A stretch of DNA of 32,122 nt from Actinomycetota bacterium. GTDB lineage: Bacteria; Actinomycetota; Actinomycetes; Nanopelagicales; Nanopelagicaceae. A program made the position numbers and the translations under genes. The notes beneath the pieces were generated by a model that saw nothing but the letters and a program-made list of their open reading frames with translations, ran no database searches and was not told the DNA's origin. Shown in pieces: positions 7,567 through 15,645 of the stretch (position 1 is the first letter of the stretch; the number at the start of each line of letters is the position of its first letter). Location of the stretch: the NCBI GenBank assembly GCA_009698815.1, contig WLPJ01000012.1, positions 1 to 32,122 on the forward strand, given 5' to 3'.

Positions 7567-10500
7567 GTGTCGGCAGATTTCGGAGCCAATGATTGGCTCG
7601 TCGAAGAAATGTACGAGCGCTACCAAGGCGATCCAAATTCCGTCGAACCTTCATGGATTGAATTCTTTAAAACATATAAACCTGGTGCGACTAATTCAGC
7701 ACCGGTAGTGAGTGCGACTAATTCAGCACCGGTATCAAAATCGGGAACTCCACCTATTCCTAAAGCAACGCAAAAAATTTCTACGCCTGCGCCATCAACA
7801 CTTGCAGCACCAATTGTTTCAACTCCTGCACCGGTTGCTCCAGTTTCAACTCCTGCACCAGTTGTTATCGCTCCAGCACCCGCTACGCCAATCGTTTCAA
7901 CACCGGCTCCCGCGCAAGCGCCAGTTAAACCTGCTCCAGTTTTGATTACACCAAGCGCTGCAACGATGGAACCACTCCGCGGAGTTGCCGGTCGAGTTGT
8001 TGCATCAATGGAAGCATCGCTATCTGTTCCAACTGCAACAAGTGTGCGTGCGATTCCTGCAAAGTTGATGATCGATAACCGCACGGTTATTACAAATCAT
8101 TTAAAGCGCACACGTGGTGGAAAACTTTCTTTCACTCACATCATCGCTTATGCAATGATCAAAGCACTTCGTTCGATGCCAGAGATGAATGTCTTCTATG
8201 GTGAACTCGATGGCAAGCCAGCACTTGGTCGTCCAGAACATATCAACTTGGGTATTGCAATTGATATGGCAAAGCCAGATGGAACACGTCAATTATTGGT
8301 TCCATCAATTAAAGGTTGCGAAGAGCTTGATTTCGGTCAGTTCTGGGTTGCCTACGAAGAAATCGTAAAGAAGGCACGTGGCGGCACTTTAACTGTTGAA
8401 GATTATGCAGGCACAACTGTTTCACTAACTAACCCAGGAACAATCGGCACAGTCCACTCTGTTCCGCGTTTAGTACAAGGCCAAGGCTTAATCGTTGGCG
8501 TTGGTGCAATGGACTATCCGGCAGAATTCCAGGGCGCAAGTGAAGAAACTTTGGCGCGTATGGCCATTAGCAAGGTCGTCACGCTTACAAGTACTTATGA
8601 TCACCGCGTTATTCAAGGAGCGCAATCTGGTGATTTCCTGCGTCGCATTCACGAAATTCTGCTTGGTGCAGAAAACTTCTATGACGAAATTTTCGCAGCC
8701 CTTCGTATTCCATACGAGCCAATTCGTTGGGCATCAGACTTCGAATTCTCTAGAGATGAAGAGATCAACAAAACAGCGCGCGTCCAACAGCTAATTCAGG
8801 CTTATCGCACATACGGCCATTTGATGGCAGATACCGATCCGCTGGAATATGTACAGCGCTCACATCCTGATCTTGACGTTGTTACTCATGGACTTACTTT
8901 GTGGGATCTAGATCGTGAATTTGCAACCGGAGGTTTTGGTGGCGAGAAGTTTATGAAACTTCGCAAAATTCTGGGAATCCTGCGCGACTCATATTGCCGC
9001 TCTGTTGCCGTTGAATATATGTATATTTCAAATCCTGAAGAACGTAAGTGGATTCAAGAACATGTTGAAGTTGGTTTCACAAAACCAGCTCGTGAAGATC
9101 AGTTGCACGTTTTACAAAAGCTAAGTGATGCTGAAGCCTTTGAAACTTTCTTGCAGACCAAGTTCGTCGGACAGAAACGTTTCTCACTCGAAGGTGGAGA
9201 ATCTGTAATTCCGCTTCTTGATGCAGTCATATCGGCGGCTGCGGAGAAGAATATGGAAGAAGTTTGTATTGGCATGCCGCACCGCGGACGTTTAAATGTG
9301 CTCGCCAATATTGCGGGTAAGTCCTACGGCCAGATTTTCCAAGAGTTCCAAGGACATTACAAAGAAAATGAAGTACACGGTTCTGGCGATGTGAAGTATC
9401 ACCTGGGAACTGAAGGGGTATTCACCGCTGAGTCTGGCGCGCAAACCAAGATTTATTTGGCTGCCAATCCATCACACTTGGAAGCAGTTAACCCGGTTCT
9501 TGAAGGCATCGTGCGCGCTAAACAAGATCGTCTAAATGTAAAAGATCTTTTCTCGGTATTGCCAATTCTTATGCATGGAGATGGCTCATTTGCCGGGCAA
9601 GGAGTTAACTTCGAAACAATGCAGCTTTCGCAACTGCGCGGCTATCGCACAGGCGGAACCATTCATATTGTTGTAAATAACCAAGTTGGTTTCACAACCG
9701 CCCCTCATGCATCACGTTCTTCTCGCTATTCAACTGATGTTGCCAAAGCAATTGAAGCTCCGGTATTTCATGTTAATGGTGATGACCCTGAGGCTTGTGT
9801 TCGCGTTGCTCGTTTGGCATTTGAATATCGTCAAGCATTTAATAAAGATGTAGTCATTGACATGGTTTGCTACCGTCGCCGCGGACATAACGAAGGCGAT
9901 GAGCCAAGTTTCACTCAGCCACTTATGTATAAGTTAATTGATGCCAAGCGTTCAACACGTACTTTGTATACCGAATCCCTAATTGGCCGTGGAGATATCA
10001 CGCCAGATGAAGCGGAAAAGTTGGCACGTGATTACCAAGTACAACTAGAACAGGTTTATGCATCAGTTGCCAATTACCAAGAAGAGCACGATCCAAACTT
10101 CCAGCCACCAATAGTTCCTAATGCCGAGGATGTTCCAACGTTTATCTCTGAGCCTTTAATTCGCGAGATAGCAGCAACGCAGATTGCAGTTCCAGCAGGG
10201 TTTAACGTTCATCCCAAGTTGTTGCCACAATTGCAAAAGCGGGCAGAATCAATTAACGATGCCACAATTGACTGGTCTACAGGTGAAATGCTCGCCTTTG
10301 GTTCACTTCTAAAAGAGGGTCGTCCAATTCGTTTGGCTGGCCAAGATTCACGCCGCGGAACTTTCAGTAATCGCCATGCAGTAATCGTGGATAAAGAGAA
10401 TGGTTCTGAATGGACTCCGTTATCTTCGCTAGTTCCAGATGAGAGCCAATTCTTTGTAATTGATTCACCTCTATCTGAATATGCAGCGATGGGATTTGAA

Positions 10501-11295
10501 TATGGGTACTCCGTTGCTCGCCCTGAAGCGCTGGTGCTCTGGGAAGGTCAGTTCGGAGATTTTGCTAATGGTGCACAGACGGTAATCGATGAATTTATTT
10601 CTTCCGCCCTTCAAAAGTGGGGCGAGCGTTCATCAATCGTTCTGCTCTTGCCACACGGTTATGAAGGCCAAGGTCCAGATCACTCATCAGCGCGAATCGA
10701 ACGTTTCCTATCACTGGCTGCTGAAAAGAATATGACAATCGCTCAGCCATCAACGCCTGCCTCTTACTTCCACTTACTGCGCTTCCACGCCGCAAATCCA
10801 AAGCGTCGCCCAATGATCGTATTCACACCGAAATCAATGTTACGACTGCGCGCAGCTGCTTCAGCAATTAGTGATTTTACATCAGGAACATTCTTGCCAG
10901 TCATTGGTGATGCCACAATCAATAACGCATCGCGTGTGATCTTCTGCTCCGGCAAGATTTATCACGACCTTGTTGCTGAGCGCGCTAAGTTAAATGACAA
11001 CAGCACCGCCATTATGCGCGTCGAGCGTTTATATCCATTCCCAGTTGCACAGATGGAAGTTGAAGCGAAGAAACATCCAAAGGCTAACTTGCTCTGGGTC
11101 CAAGATGAGCCGGCTAACCAAGGCCCATGGCCACACGTTGCTTTAAGTACAACAGAAATAATCGGCGGCACCGCTGTCGATGGTCGCGTACTTCGCCGAA
11201 TTTCTCGTCGCGCATCCGCGTCTCCTGCAACCGGTAACCACCATCTGCACGAAGAAGAGGCGAAAGCTTTGATGTATGAGGCCTTTACTCGTTAA
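7567..11295 (+). CDS. kgd: Multifunctional 2-oxoglutarate dehydrogenase E1/E2-like enzyme Kgd
   Basis: TCA-cycle enzyme carrying a thiamine-diphosphate E1 (2-oxoglutarate dehydrogenase/decarboxylase) and an E2-like succinyltransferase core in one chain, the actinobacterial OdhA/Kgd arrangement; it has no lipoyl domain. From the GTG at 7567 it is 1242 residues. Residues 1-40 are the conserved N-terminal segment (NDWLVEEMYERYQGDP). Residues about 45-145 are a Pro/Ala/Thr/Val-rich linker, about 150-375 the acyltransferase core ending with STYDHRVIQGAQSG, and the rest the E1 part, with HRGRLNVLANI near 571, HGDGSFAGQG, and VVNNQVGFTTAP. The GTG at 7567 is chosen over the upstream in-frame GTG at 7549 because AAGAAGGGG lies a proper distance before it and the protein then begins like M. 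tuberculosis Kgd. The family is inhibited by the FHA protein GarA/OdhI. Confidence 0.97.
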   Translation: MSADFGANDWLVEEMYERYQGDPNSVEPSWIEFFKTYKPGATNSAPVVSATNSAPVSKSGTPPIPKATQKISTPAPSTLAAPIVSTPAPVAPVSTPAPVVIAPAPATPIVSTPAPAQAPVKPAPVLITPSAATMEPLRGVAGRVVASMEASLSVPTATSVRAIPAKLMIDNRTVITNHLKRTRGGKLSFTHIIAYAMIKALRSMPEMNVFYGELDGKPALGRPEHINLGIAIDMAKPDGTRQLLVPSIKGCEELDFGQFWVAYEEIVKKARGGTLTVEDYAGTTVSLTNPGTIGTVHSVPRLVQGQGLIVGVGAMDYPAEFQGASEETLARMAISKVVTLTSTYDHRVIQGAQSGDFLRRIHEILLGAENFYDEIFAALRIPYEPIRWASDFEFSRDEEINKTARVQQLIQAYRTYGHLMADTDPLEYVQRSHPDLDVVTHGLTLWDLDREFATGGFGGEKFMKLRKILGILRDSYCRSVAVEYMYISNPEERKWIQEHVEVGFTKPAREDQLHVLQKLSDAEAFETFLQTKFVGQKRFSLEGGESVIPLLDAVISAAAEKNMEEVCIGMPHRGRLNVLANIAGKSYGQIFQEFQGHYKENEVHGSGDVKYHLGTEGVFTAESGAQTKIYLAANPSHLEAVNPVLEGIVRAKQDRLNVKDLFSVLPILMHGDGSFAGQGVNFETMQLSQLRGYRTGGTIHIVVNNQVGFTTAPHASRSSRYSTDVAKAIEAPVFHVNGDDPEACVRVARLAFEYRQAFNKDVVIDMVCYRRRGHNEGDEPSFTQPLMYKLIDAKRSTRTLYTESLIGRGDITPDEAEKLARDYQVQLEQVYASVANYQEEHDPNFQPPIVPNAEDVPTFISEPLIREIAATQIAVPAGFNVHPKLLPQLQKRAESINDATIDWSTGEMLAFGSLLKEGRPIRLAGQDSRRGTFSNRHAVIVDKENGSEWTPLSSLVPDESQFFVIDSPLSEYAAMGFEYGYSVARPEALVLWEGQFGDFANGAQTVIDEFISSALQKWGERSSIVLLLPHGYEGQGPDHSSARIERFLSLAAEKNMTIAQPSTPASYFHLLRFHAANPKRRPMIVFTPKSMLRLRAAASAISDFTSGTFLPVIGDATINNASRVIFCSGKIYHDLVAERAKLNDNSTAIMRVERLYPFPVAQMEVEAKKHPKANLLWVQDEPANQGPWPHVALSTTEIIGGTAVDGRVLRRISRRASASPATGNHHLHEEEAKALMYEAFTR
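7685..7734 (+). repeat. Short direct repeat inside the kgd linker
   Basis: A 23-bp sequence beginning GTGCGACTAATTCAGCACCG occurs identically at 7685-7707 and 7712-7734, giving a 27-bp period and duplicating nine residues (ATNSAPVVS/ATNSAPVSK). The identity at nucleotide level points to a recent in-frame slippage duplication in the flexible linker. Confidence 0.85.
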
Positions 11296-11298
11296 GAG

Positions 11299-11631
11299 TT
11301 AATTCTTTTTGATTCGCATAATTACATTAGCAACGATCTCGTCTTTGTTTAGATAGCCCCAGGTGCGCGAATCAGTTCCGGCCTCATTGTCGCTACGCAC
11401 GAAATAACTTTTCGTACCTTGCCCATCAAGTGCGATCTCGGTGACACGTTTTATATAGAAGATACCGGGCTGTTTTTCACGTTCGATAACCACCGCGTCA
11501 CCGAGGCGAATAAATAAGTACTTCTTACCGAAGAAGCCGTAGTGAACAAGGAGCCAGTCCAGCGGCTTGTACGTGGGCTGCATCGAAGTACCTTCAACGA
11601 TAACTCGCCCAAAGATGCCAAAGACGCTCAT
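11299..11631 (-). CDS. sodX: Nickel-type superoxide dismutase maturation protease (signal peptidase S26 family)
   Basis: Serine protease thought to remove the N-terminal propeptide of nickel SOD so that His1 can coordinate nickel. From ATG 11631 it has 110 residues. The S26 catalytic Ser is S16 in EGTSMQP and the general-base Lys is K61 in FYIKRV. The late box SDNEAGTDSRTWG, typical of signal peptidases, is at about residues 80-92. Unlike general signal peptidases it has no clear N-terminal membrane anchor with this start. A longer ORF to 11715 exists but would overlap the sodN start and adds residues unlike the family. It is divergent from sodN, the arrangement known for sodX/sodN, and converges on kgd (stops 3 nt apart). 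Confidence 0.93.
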   Translation of the reverse strand: MSVFGIFGRVIVEGTSMQPTYKPLDWLLVHYGFFGKKYLFIRLGDAVVIEREKQPGIFYIKRVTEIALDGQGTKSYFVRSDNEAGTDSRTWGYLNKDEIVANVIMRIKKN

Positions 11632-11690
11632 GGGCGGTAGTCTCACACATACAGGTTTTGAAATAAAGAAGAAAACAAGTCGCCAATAAG

Positions 11691-11698
11691 GAGAGAAA
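11691..11698 (+). promoter_or_regulatory. sodN ribosome-binding site
   Basis: The sequence AAGGAGAGAAAATG places a strong Shine-Dalgarno sequence (AAGGAG, about 11688-11693) just before the sodN ATG at 11699. sodN is therefore translated from a leader mRNA, unlike many genes in this window. Confidence 0.7.
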
Positions 11699-12097
11699 AT
11701 GAAGAACTTATTCACACCAAAGATAACTGTTCATGCTCACTGCGATCTGCCATGTGGCGTTTACGATCCAGCACAAGCCAAGATCGAAGCGCTATCTGTT
11801 AAGGCATGCATGGAAAAGTATGCAGCTAACCCAGATGCAGATTTCCGCTCACGTTCTGTTGCAATTAAGGAAGAGCGTTCACATCAAGTTAAAGAGCACC
11901 TCTGGGTTCTCTGGACTGATTACTTCAAGGCGCCACACTTTGAGAAGTATCCAAATCTTCACTCACTATTTAATGAAGCGACAAAGTTGGCAGGAGCTGC
12001 CGGCACAAAGGGAACTCAAGATGTGGCAGTTGCAGACAATCTGATCGCAAAGATCGATGAGATTGCAGAAATCTTCTGGGCCACGAAAAAAGCTTAA
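11699..12097 (+). CDS. sodN: Nickel superoxide dismutase (Ni-SOD)
   Basis: Converts superoxide to hydrogen peroxide and oxygen using a nickel centre. The 132-residue precursor carries a 13-residue propeptide (MKNLFTPKITVHA) followed by the nickel hook HCDLPCGVY. After cleavage, His14 becomes His1, and Cys15 and Cys19 become Cys2 and Cys6, the nickel ligands. The rest fits the four-helix bundle of the family (KEHLWVLWTDYFKAPHF, HSLFNEATKLAGAAG). The propeptide-processing enzyme SodX is encoded divergently next to it. Ni-SOD is cytoplasmic in actinobacteria and is commonly repressed or induced by nickel through Nur, but I see no clear Nur box in the 67-bp divergent region. Confidence 0.98.
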   Translation: MKNLFTPKITVHAHCDLPCGVYDPAQAKIEALSVKACMEKYAANPDADFRSRSVAIKEERSHQVKEHLWVLWTDYFKAPHFEKYPNLHSLFNEATKLAGAAGTKGTQDVAVADNLIAKIDEIAEIFWATKKA

Positions 12098-12111
12098 AAA
12101 GAGTGGCTTAA

Positions 12112-12528
12112 TTACTGATCAGGGTTATTTAATAAAGATTGAGCGGCGGTGCGCGCGAGGAAAGATACTCGCTCGACTGCCGTTCTTTCTATAACGGCAT
12201 AAGCAATATGCCGCTCTCCTTCGTAAACATCACATTCAAACATCATTGTTCTATCTACAACTTCAGTACAACGAGCATTGGCTCGAATTTCAGAACCAAT
12301 ACCTACAGAGCCAATTAGCGAAATATCAAATTTATCAACGACAGTCGTTTCGCCATTTTCTAGATGTTCAACAAGTGCTGCAACGCAAGCGCTCTCCATG
12401 ACGCTCATCAAGTGACCTGGTGCAAGGATTGGTAAATCCGAAATTCCCATTGCCAAGCAAGTATCGCCTGGACGGACGGTCATGACAGAGAATCCGACTG
12501 CGCCGATTACATCTTCAGCCGGTTGCAT
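12112..12528 (-). CDS. Hot-dog fold thioesterase-like protein
   Basis: 138 residues with a hot-dog fold pattern: a helix SVMESACVAALVEHL (about 42-56) packed on strands, followed by TTVVDKFDISLIGSVGIGSEIRA and the strand FECDVYEGERHIAYAVIERTAVE. It resembles the fluoroacetyl-CoA thioesterase (FlK)-like / PaaI-like group that hydrolyses acyl-CoA thioesters. The Thr-Glu-His-like arrangement of FlK could be met by E45 and nearby residues, but I cannot assign the catalytic set with certainty. It lies directly downstream of rsrA (2 nt between stop and start) and is probably co-transcribed with sigR-rsrA, so it may be part of the thiol-stress operon. Confidence 0.8.
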   Translation of the reverse strand: MQPAEDVIGAVGFSVMTVRPGDTCLAMGISDLPILAPGHLMSVMESACVAALVEHLENGETTVVDKFDISLIGSVGIGSEIRANARCTEVVDRTMMFECDVYEGERHIAYAVIERTAVERVSFLARTAAQSLLNNPDQ

Positions 12529-12530
12529 TA

Positions 12531-12938
12531 TTACTTTTGATCTTCTTCATCAACAAAATGTTGTACGTGAGTCTGCTCAATTTGAATTTCGCGGTGTTCT
12601 ACGTTTCCAAACTCATCTATTTCAATAGATATCTCAGTCATACTGAACTGGGTAACAACTTCGGTAACGCCGGCGCCGCCAGTTGCTTGGCGCAATAACT
12701 CTTCATGAATGCTGCGGTGCAACTCTTCAGGGGCTTTCTCATCACATGAGCGACGCAACACATCTTGTAACAACATATGCATCGCTTGTTCATGATTAAC
12801 TTCGGCCTGGCAATCTGAGCAAGTATTTAGGTGGGATGCGATTGCTTGCGGATTTTGTGATTCTTCAGCAACGCCTTCGATGATAAATACAACGGAGGAG
12901 AGAACTTCAACGCATGGAATCTCTTCGATATGGCTCAT
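12531..12938 (-). CDS. rsrA: Redox-sensing anti-sigma factor RsrA (ZAS family)
   Basis: Zinc-binding anti-sigma factor that holds SigR inactive until disulfide stress oxidises its cysteines. The 135-residue protein has the ZAS signature HLNTCSDC (H-x3-C-x2-C) at about residues 37-44 and an N-terminal Cys at residue 9 (IPCVEVL) that would complete the zinc site. It overlaps the sigR stop by 4 nt (ATGA), the usual translational coupling. After about residue 90 it has an acidic, His-containing extension of some 45 residues, longer than the roughly 105-residue Streptomyces protein. The extension's role is unknown. Confidence 0.9.
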   Translation of the reverse strand: MSHIEEIPCVEVLSSVVFIIEGVAEESQNPQAIASHLNTCSDCQAEVNHEQAMHMLLQDVLRRSCDEKAPEELHRSIHEELLRQATGGAGVTEVVTQFSMTEISIEIDEFGNVEHREIQIEQTHVQHFVDEEDQK

Positions 12939-13555
12939 GACTTCTCCCCCTTTCCTTCTTTCTTTTTTGACTCGGTTGAATAACCAAGTTCCTTTGCATA
13001 ATCCGCTAACTTCTCGCGCAGTAATTTGCGACCGCGATGCAATCGCGACATAACTGTTCCGGCCGGAACATCAACGATATTGGCAATTTCCTTATATGAA
13101 AATCCTTCTACATCGGCTAAATAAACTGCGATTCGAAATTCTTCTGGGATTTCTTGCAGCGCACGTTTGATATCGCTATCTGGCAAGTTCTCTAAGGCTT
13201 CGGCTTCTGCAGATTTTCCGAGATCGCTGGTGTGTGATTGCGCTTTCGCTAACTGCCAATCTTCAAGTTCGCCGGATGCTAATTGGGGGCGTCTTTGATC
13301 TTTGCGATATGAATTAATAAAAGTAGTTGTCAGAACGCGATACATCCATGCGCGTAGATTTGTGCCTTCTTCAAATTGGTGGAAGGAGTTAAAGGCCTTT
13401 AAATAAGTATCCTGAACTAAGTCGCGCGCATCATCTGGATTCTTTGTGTAACGAAGGGCTGCTGCATATAACTTGTCCATATACACAATGGCATCGCGCT
13501 CGAACCGAGCGTTGCGATCGGTAGCGCTTTCTAGGACTAAATCTTTCGATGCCAT
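12935..13555 (-). CDS. sigR: ECF sigma factor SigR/SigH (disulfide and heat stress)
   Basis: Group 4 RNA polymerase sigma factor of 206 residues. Region 2 spans about residues 20-90, including [21 protein letters not shown] and the -10 recognition part [19 protein letters not shown]. Region 4 spans about 130-185, with [28 protein letters not shown] as the -35-binding helix-turn-helix. Sequence and coupling to rsrA identify the SigR/SigH subgroup that controls thioredoxin and related thiol genes. A TAGTGT box lies 7 nt before the ATG, suggesting a leaderless housekeeping promoter. I did not find the GGAAT...GTT pair expected for SigR autoregulation in the 48-bp upstream gap. Confidence 0.95.
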   Translation of the reverse strand: MASKDLVLESATDRNARFERDAIVYMDKLYAAALRYTKNPDDARDLVQDTYLKAFNSFHQFEEGTNLRAWMYRVLTTTFINSYRKDQRRPQLASGELEDWQLAKAQSHTSDLGKSAEAEALENLPDSDIKRALQEIPEEFRIAVYLADVEGFSYKEIANIVDVPAGTVMSRLHRGRKLLREKLADYAKELGYSTESKKKEGKGEKS

Positions 13556-13562
13556 CTCTTAC

Positions 13563-13568
13563 ACACTA
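13563..13568 (-). promoter_or_regulatory. Predicted -10 box of leaderless sigR promoter
   Basis: TAGTGT (TAnnnT) is followed by 7 nt and then the sigR ATG. There is no Shine-Dalgarno sequence of note, which supports transcription starting at or near the start codon. Confidence 0.45.
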
Positions 13569-13603
13569 TCCCAAAGGAGTTGGAAATGCCCAACAAGTGA
13601 TGG

Positions 13604-14329
13604 TTAAAAGAGAGTCTGTGCTTCACCCAATTCGAAAGGGTCAATGAGTTCGGGCCCGTTATTGGCAACCAGGTTTACCCGCGGCGCCACTGGGCGCGTA
13701 ACCAATCCGCGCGCAGGATCAGGAATATCCATTAACGCAATTAAGGTTTCGATTTCGCGGTTCTGTGGATCTAGCCATGAATCCCAACGATCGTTCGGCA
13801 TAAATACCGGCATGCGGCTATGAATCGTTGCAAGATCGCCAACTGCTTCGCGAGTAATAATCGCAGCACTTTGAATCTCGTTACCGCTTTCATTTTTCCA
13901 GGTACTCCAAATCCCGGCGATGGAAAGTGAAGTGTTCTCTGCCGCTGATGAAATATAGAAAGGTTGTTTTGGCGGATACTTGCCCAGCGATGTCGCCCAT
14001 TCGTAATAACCCGTTGCTGGAATTAAGCAGCGCGTTGTGCGAAATGCTTGGCGGAAAGTTGGTTTCTCATGAATAGATTCACTGCGTGCATTGATGGCAT
14101 GTGATTGTGAATTACGTGCCTCAATGAAATTCTTCTGCCAAGGTGCAATTAAGCCCCAGGATGCGCTATCTAGAATTCGACCTTGCTGATTATCGCGAAT
14201 AATGTAAATCTCATTTGTGGGTGCGATATTCCAATTCAGTGGTAGAGATTTATCAACTAGTGATGCATCGAGATCGAACCGCTCGATGATCTCGTCCATT
14301 CCTTGCGCTTGGGCATAACGACCGCACAT
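13604..14329 (-). CDS. yedK: Abasic-site processing protein, YedK/HMCES (SRAP) family
   Basis: SRAP-domain protein that shields abasic sites in single-stranded DNA by forming a covalent thiazolidine link through Cys2. The 241-residue sequence begins MCGRYAQ, giving the invariant Cys2 after Met removal. Other family signatures are WNIAPTNEIYII, INARSES, the Glu-containing CLIPATGYYEW, and the catalytic His in IHSRMPVFM. The start is fixed by Cys2; a TACTCT box 6 nt upstream indicates a leaderless transcript. It is divergent from aroA with only 23 bp between, and upstream of sigR, matching the order I recall near M. tuberculosis sigH. Confidence 0.95.
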   Translation of the reverse strand: MCGRYAQAQGMDEIIERFDLDASLVDKSLPLNWNIAPTNEIYIIRDNQQGRILDSASWGLIAPWQKNFIEARNSQSHAINARSESIHEKPTFRQAFRTTRCLIPATGYYEWATSLGKYPPKQPFYISSAAENTSLSIAGIWSTWKNESGNEIQSAAIITREAVGDLATIHSRMPVFMPNDRWDSWLDPQNREIETLIALMDIPDPARGLVTRPVAPRVNLVANNGPELIDPFELGEAQTLF

Positions 14330-14335
14330 GGGTAG

Positions 14336-14345
14336 AGAGTAGACT
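14336..14345. promoter_or_regulatory. Overlapping divergent -10 boxes of yedK and aroA
   Basis: On the plus strand TAGACT (14340-14345) lies 7 nt before the aroA ATG. On the minus strand TACTCT (14341-14336) lies 6 nt before the yedK ATG. The two boxes share bases 14340-14341, so both promoters cannot be occupied at once. Confidence 0.5.
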
Positions 14346-14352
14346 GCCGCTT

Positions 14353-15645
14353 ATGCTCTGGCCTGCTCCACTACGTGGGAGAAATGCAGTCAGCGCGCGA
14401 GTAGTTATTCCGGGTTCAAAATCCGTTACCAACCGCGCGCTAATTCTTGCTGCTCAAGCCAACTCGCCTTCTATATTAAAACGCCCACTTATTTCGCGCG
14501 ATACCGAGCTAATGGTCGCTGGCCTTAAGGCAATGGGAGTTGGCGTAACTGACCAGACAGTTGGCAAAGACCCAGTTTGGAAAATTACACCTTCAAGATT
14601 GCAGGGCCCTGCCAAAGTAGATGTAGGAAATGCTGGAACGGTAATGCGCTTTCTTCCGCCACTTTCAGCGCTGGCGCAAGGAGATATTTCATTCGATGGT
14701 GATCCCAGGTCTTACGAACGTCCACTTGCACCAGTCATTGCAGCTCTTGAAGAACTGGGAATTGAAATTGAACACGATGGGCGCTACAGCCTGCCCCTTG
14801 TTGTAAAGGGTAAAGGAATAATTCCTGGAGGCGCACTTACAATTGATGCCAGCGCATCAAGTCAATTCTTATCCGCACTTCTTTTGATCGCACCAAGTAC
14901 CAGCAATGGAATTACTGCAACACATAAAGGTGGGGCGCTTCCATCTATGCCACATATCGATATGACCGTGCAAATGTTGCGTGACTTTGGTGCAACAGTT
15001 TCTGTTGATAAGGCAGCACAAAGTTGGCGCGTTGAATCTGGGGCGTTGCACGGTGTTGATTTGGTTATCGAACCAGATCTTTCAAATGCTGCACCTTTCT
15101 TATCTATTGCCATGGTTTGCGGTGGATCAATCACAATTGCAGATTGGCCAAAGCAGACTACTCAACCAGGGGATCAGTTGCGTGAAATCTTGACGCAAAT
15201 GGGCGCGCAGGTTTCATTTAATGAAGAGGGCTTAACGCTTACTGGCGGAGAATCTATTGATGGAATTGATATCGACCTACATGATGTTGGTGAATTAACG
15301 CCCGCGATTGCTGCGTTGGCAGCACTTGCTGATTCACCTTCACATTTGCGCGGTATCGGCCATCTTCGTTTACACGAGACTGATCGCTTAGCGGCGCTAA
15401 CCCGCGAAATTAACTCACTTGGTGGAAACGTCACTGAAGATGAAACATCACTTCGCATAACTCCGGCAGGTGCTTTTGGTAAAGGTTTGCACGGTGGAAC
15501 TTTTCATACTTATGATGATCATCGCCTAGCAACAGCAGGTGCGGTCATTGGCCTTTTGATTCCTGATGTCGAAATTGAAAATGTGGCAACAACTCGTAAG
15601 ACACTGCCTGATTTCCCTGGACTTTGGCAGAGTTTGATCTCATGA
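14353..15645 (+). CDS. aroA: 3-phosphoshikimate 1-carboxyvinyltransferase (EPSP synthase)
   Basis: Shikimate-pathway enzyme that joins phosphoenolpyruvate and shikimate 3-phosphate. The 430-residue protein shows PGSKSVTNRALILAA (substrate-binding Lys and Arg near the N-terminus), the GNAGTVMRFLPPLSALA motif, SSQFLSALLLIAP, the LRLHETDRLAAL motif, and DDHRLATAGAVIGL near the C-terminus. The start at 14353 is supported by a TAGACT box 7 nt upstream and by alignment of the N-terminal PGSKS motif. It overlaps rsgA by 4 nt (ATGA). Confidence 0.97.
   Translation: MLWPAPLRGRNAVSARVVIPGSKSVTNRALILAAQANSPSILKRPLISRDTELMVAGLKAMGVGVTDQTVGKDPVWKITPSRLQGPAKVDVGNAGTVMRFLPPLSALAQGDISFDGDPRSYERPLAPVIAALEELGIEIEHDGRYSLPLVVKGKGIIPGGALTIDASASSQFLSALLLIAPSTSNGITATHKGGALPSMPHIDMTVQMLRDFGATVSVDKAAQSWRVESGALHGVDLVIEPDLSNAAPFLSIAMVCGGSITIADWPKQTTQPGDQLREILTQMGAQVSFNEEGLTLTGGESIDGIDIDLHDVGELTPAIAALAALADSPSHLRGIGHLRLHETDRLAALTREINSLGGNVTEDETSLRITPAGAFGKGLHGGTFHTYDDHRLATAGAVIGLLIPDVEIENVATTRKTLPDFPGLWQSLIS

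Noticed and set aside
7620..8084. Minus-strand ORF of 154 codons rich in Gly, Ala, Val and Thr
   Set aside because: It is the antisense shadow of the repetitive Pro/Ala/Thr linker of kgd.
13556..13603. SigR-type autoregulatory promoter (GGAAT, 18-19 nt, GTT)
   Set aside because: No such pair with correct spacing was found in the gap; the TAGTGT leaderless box fits better.
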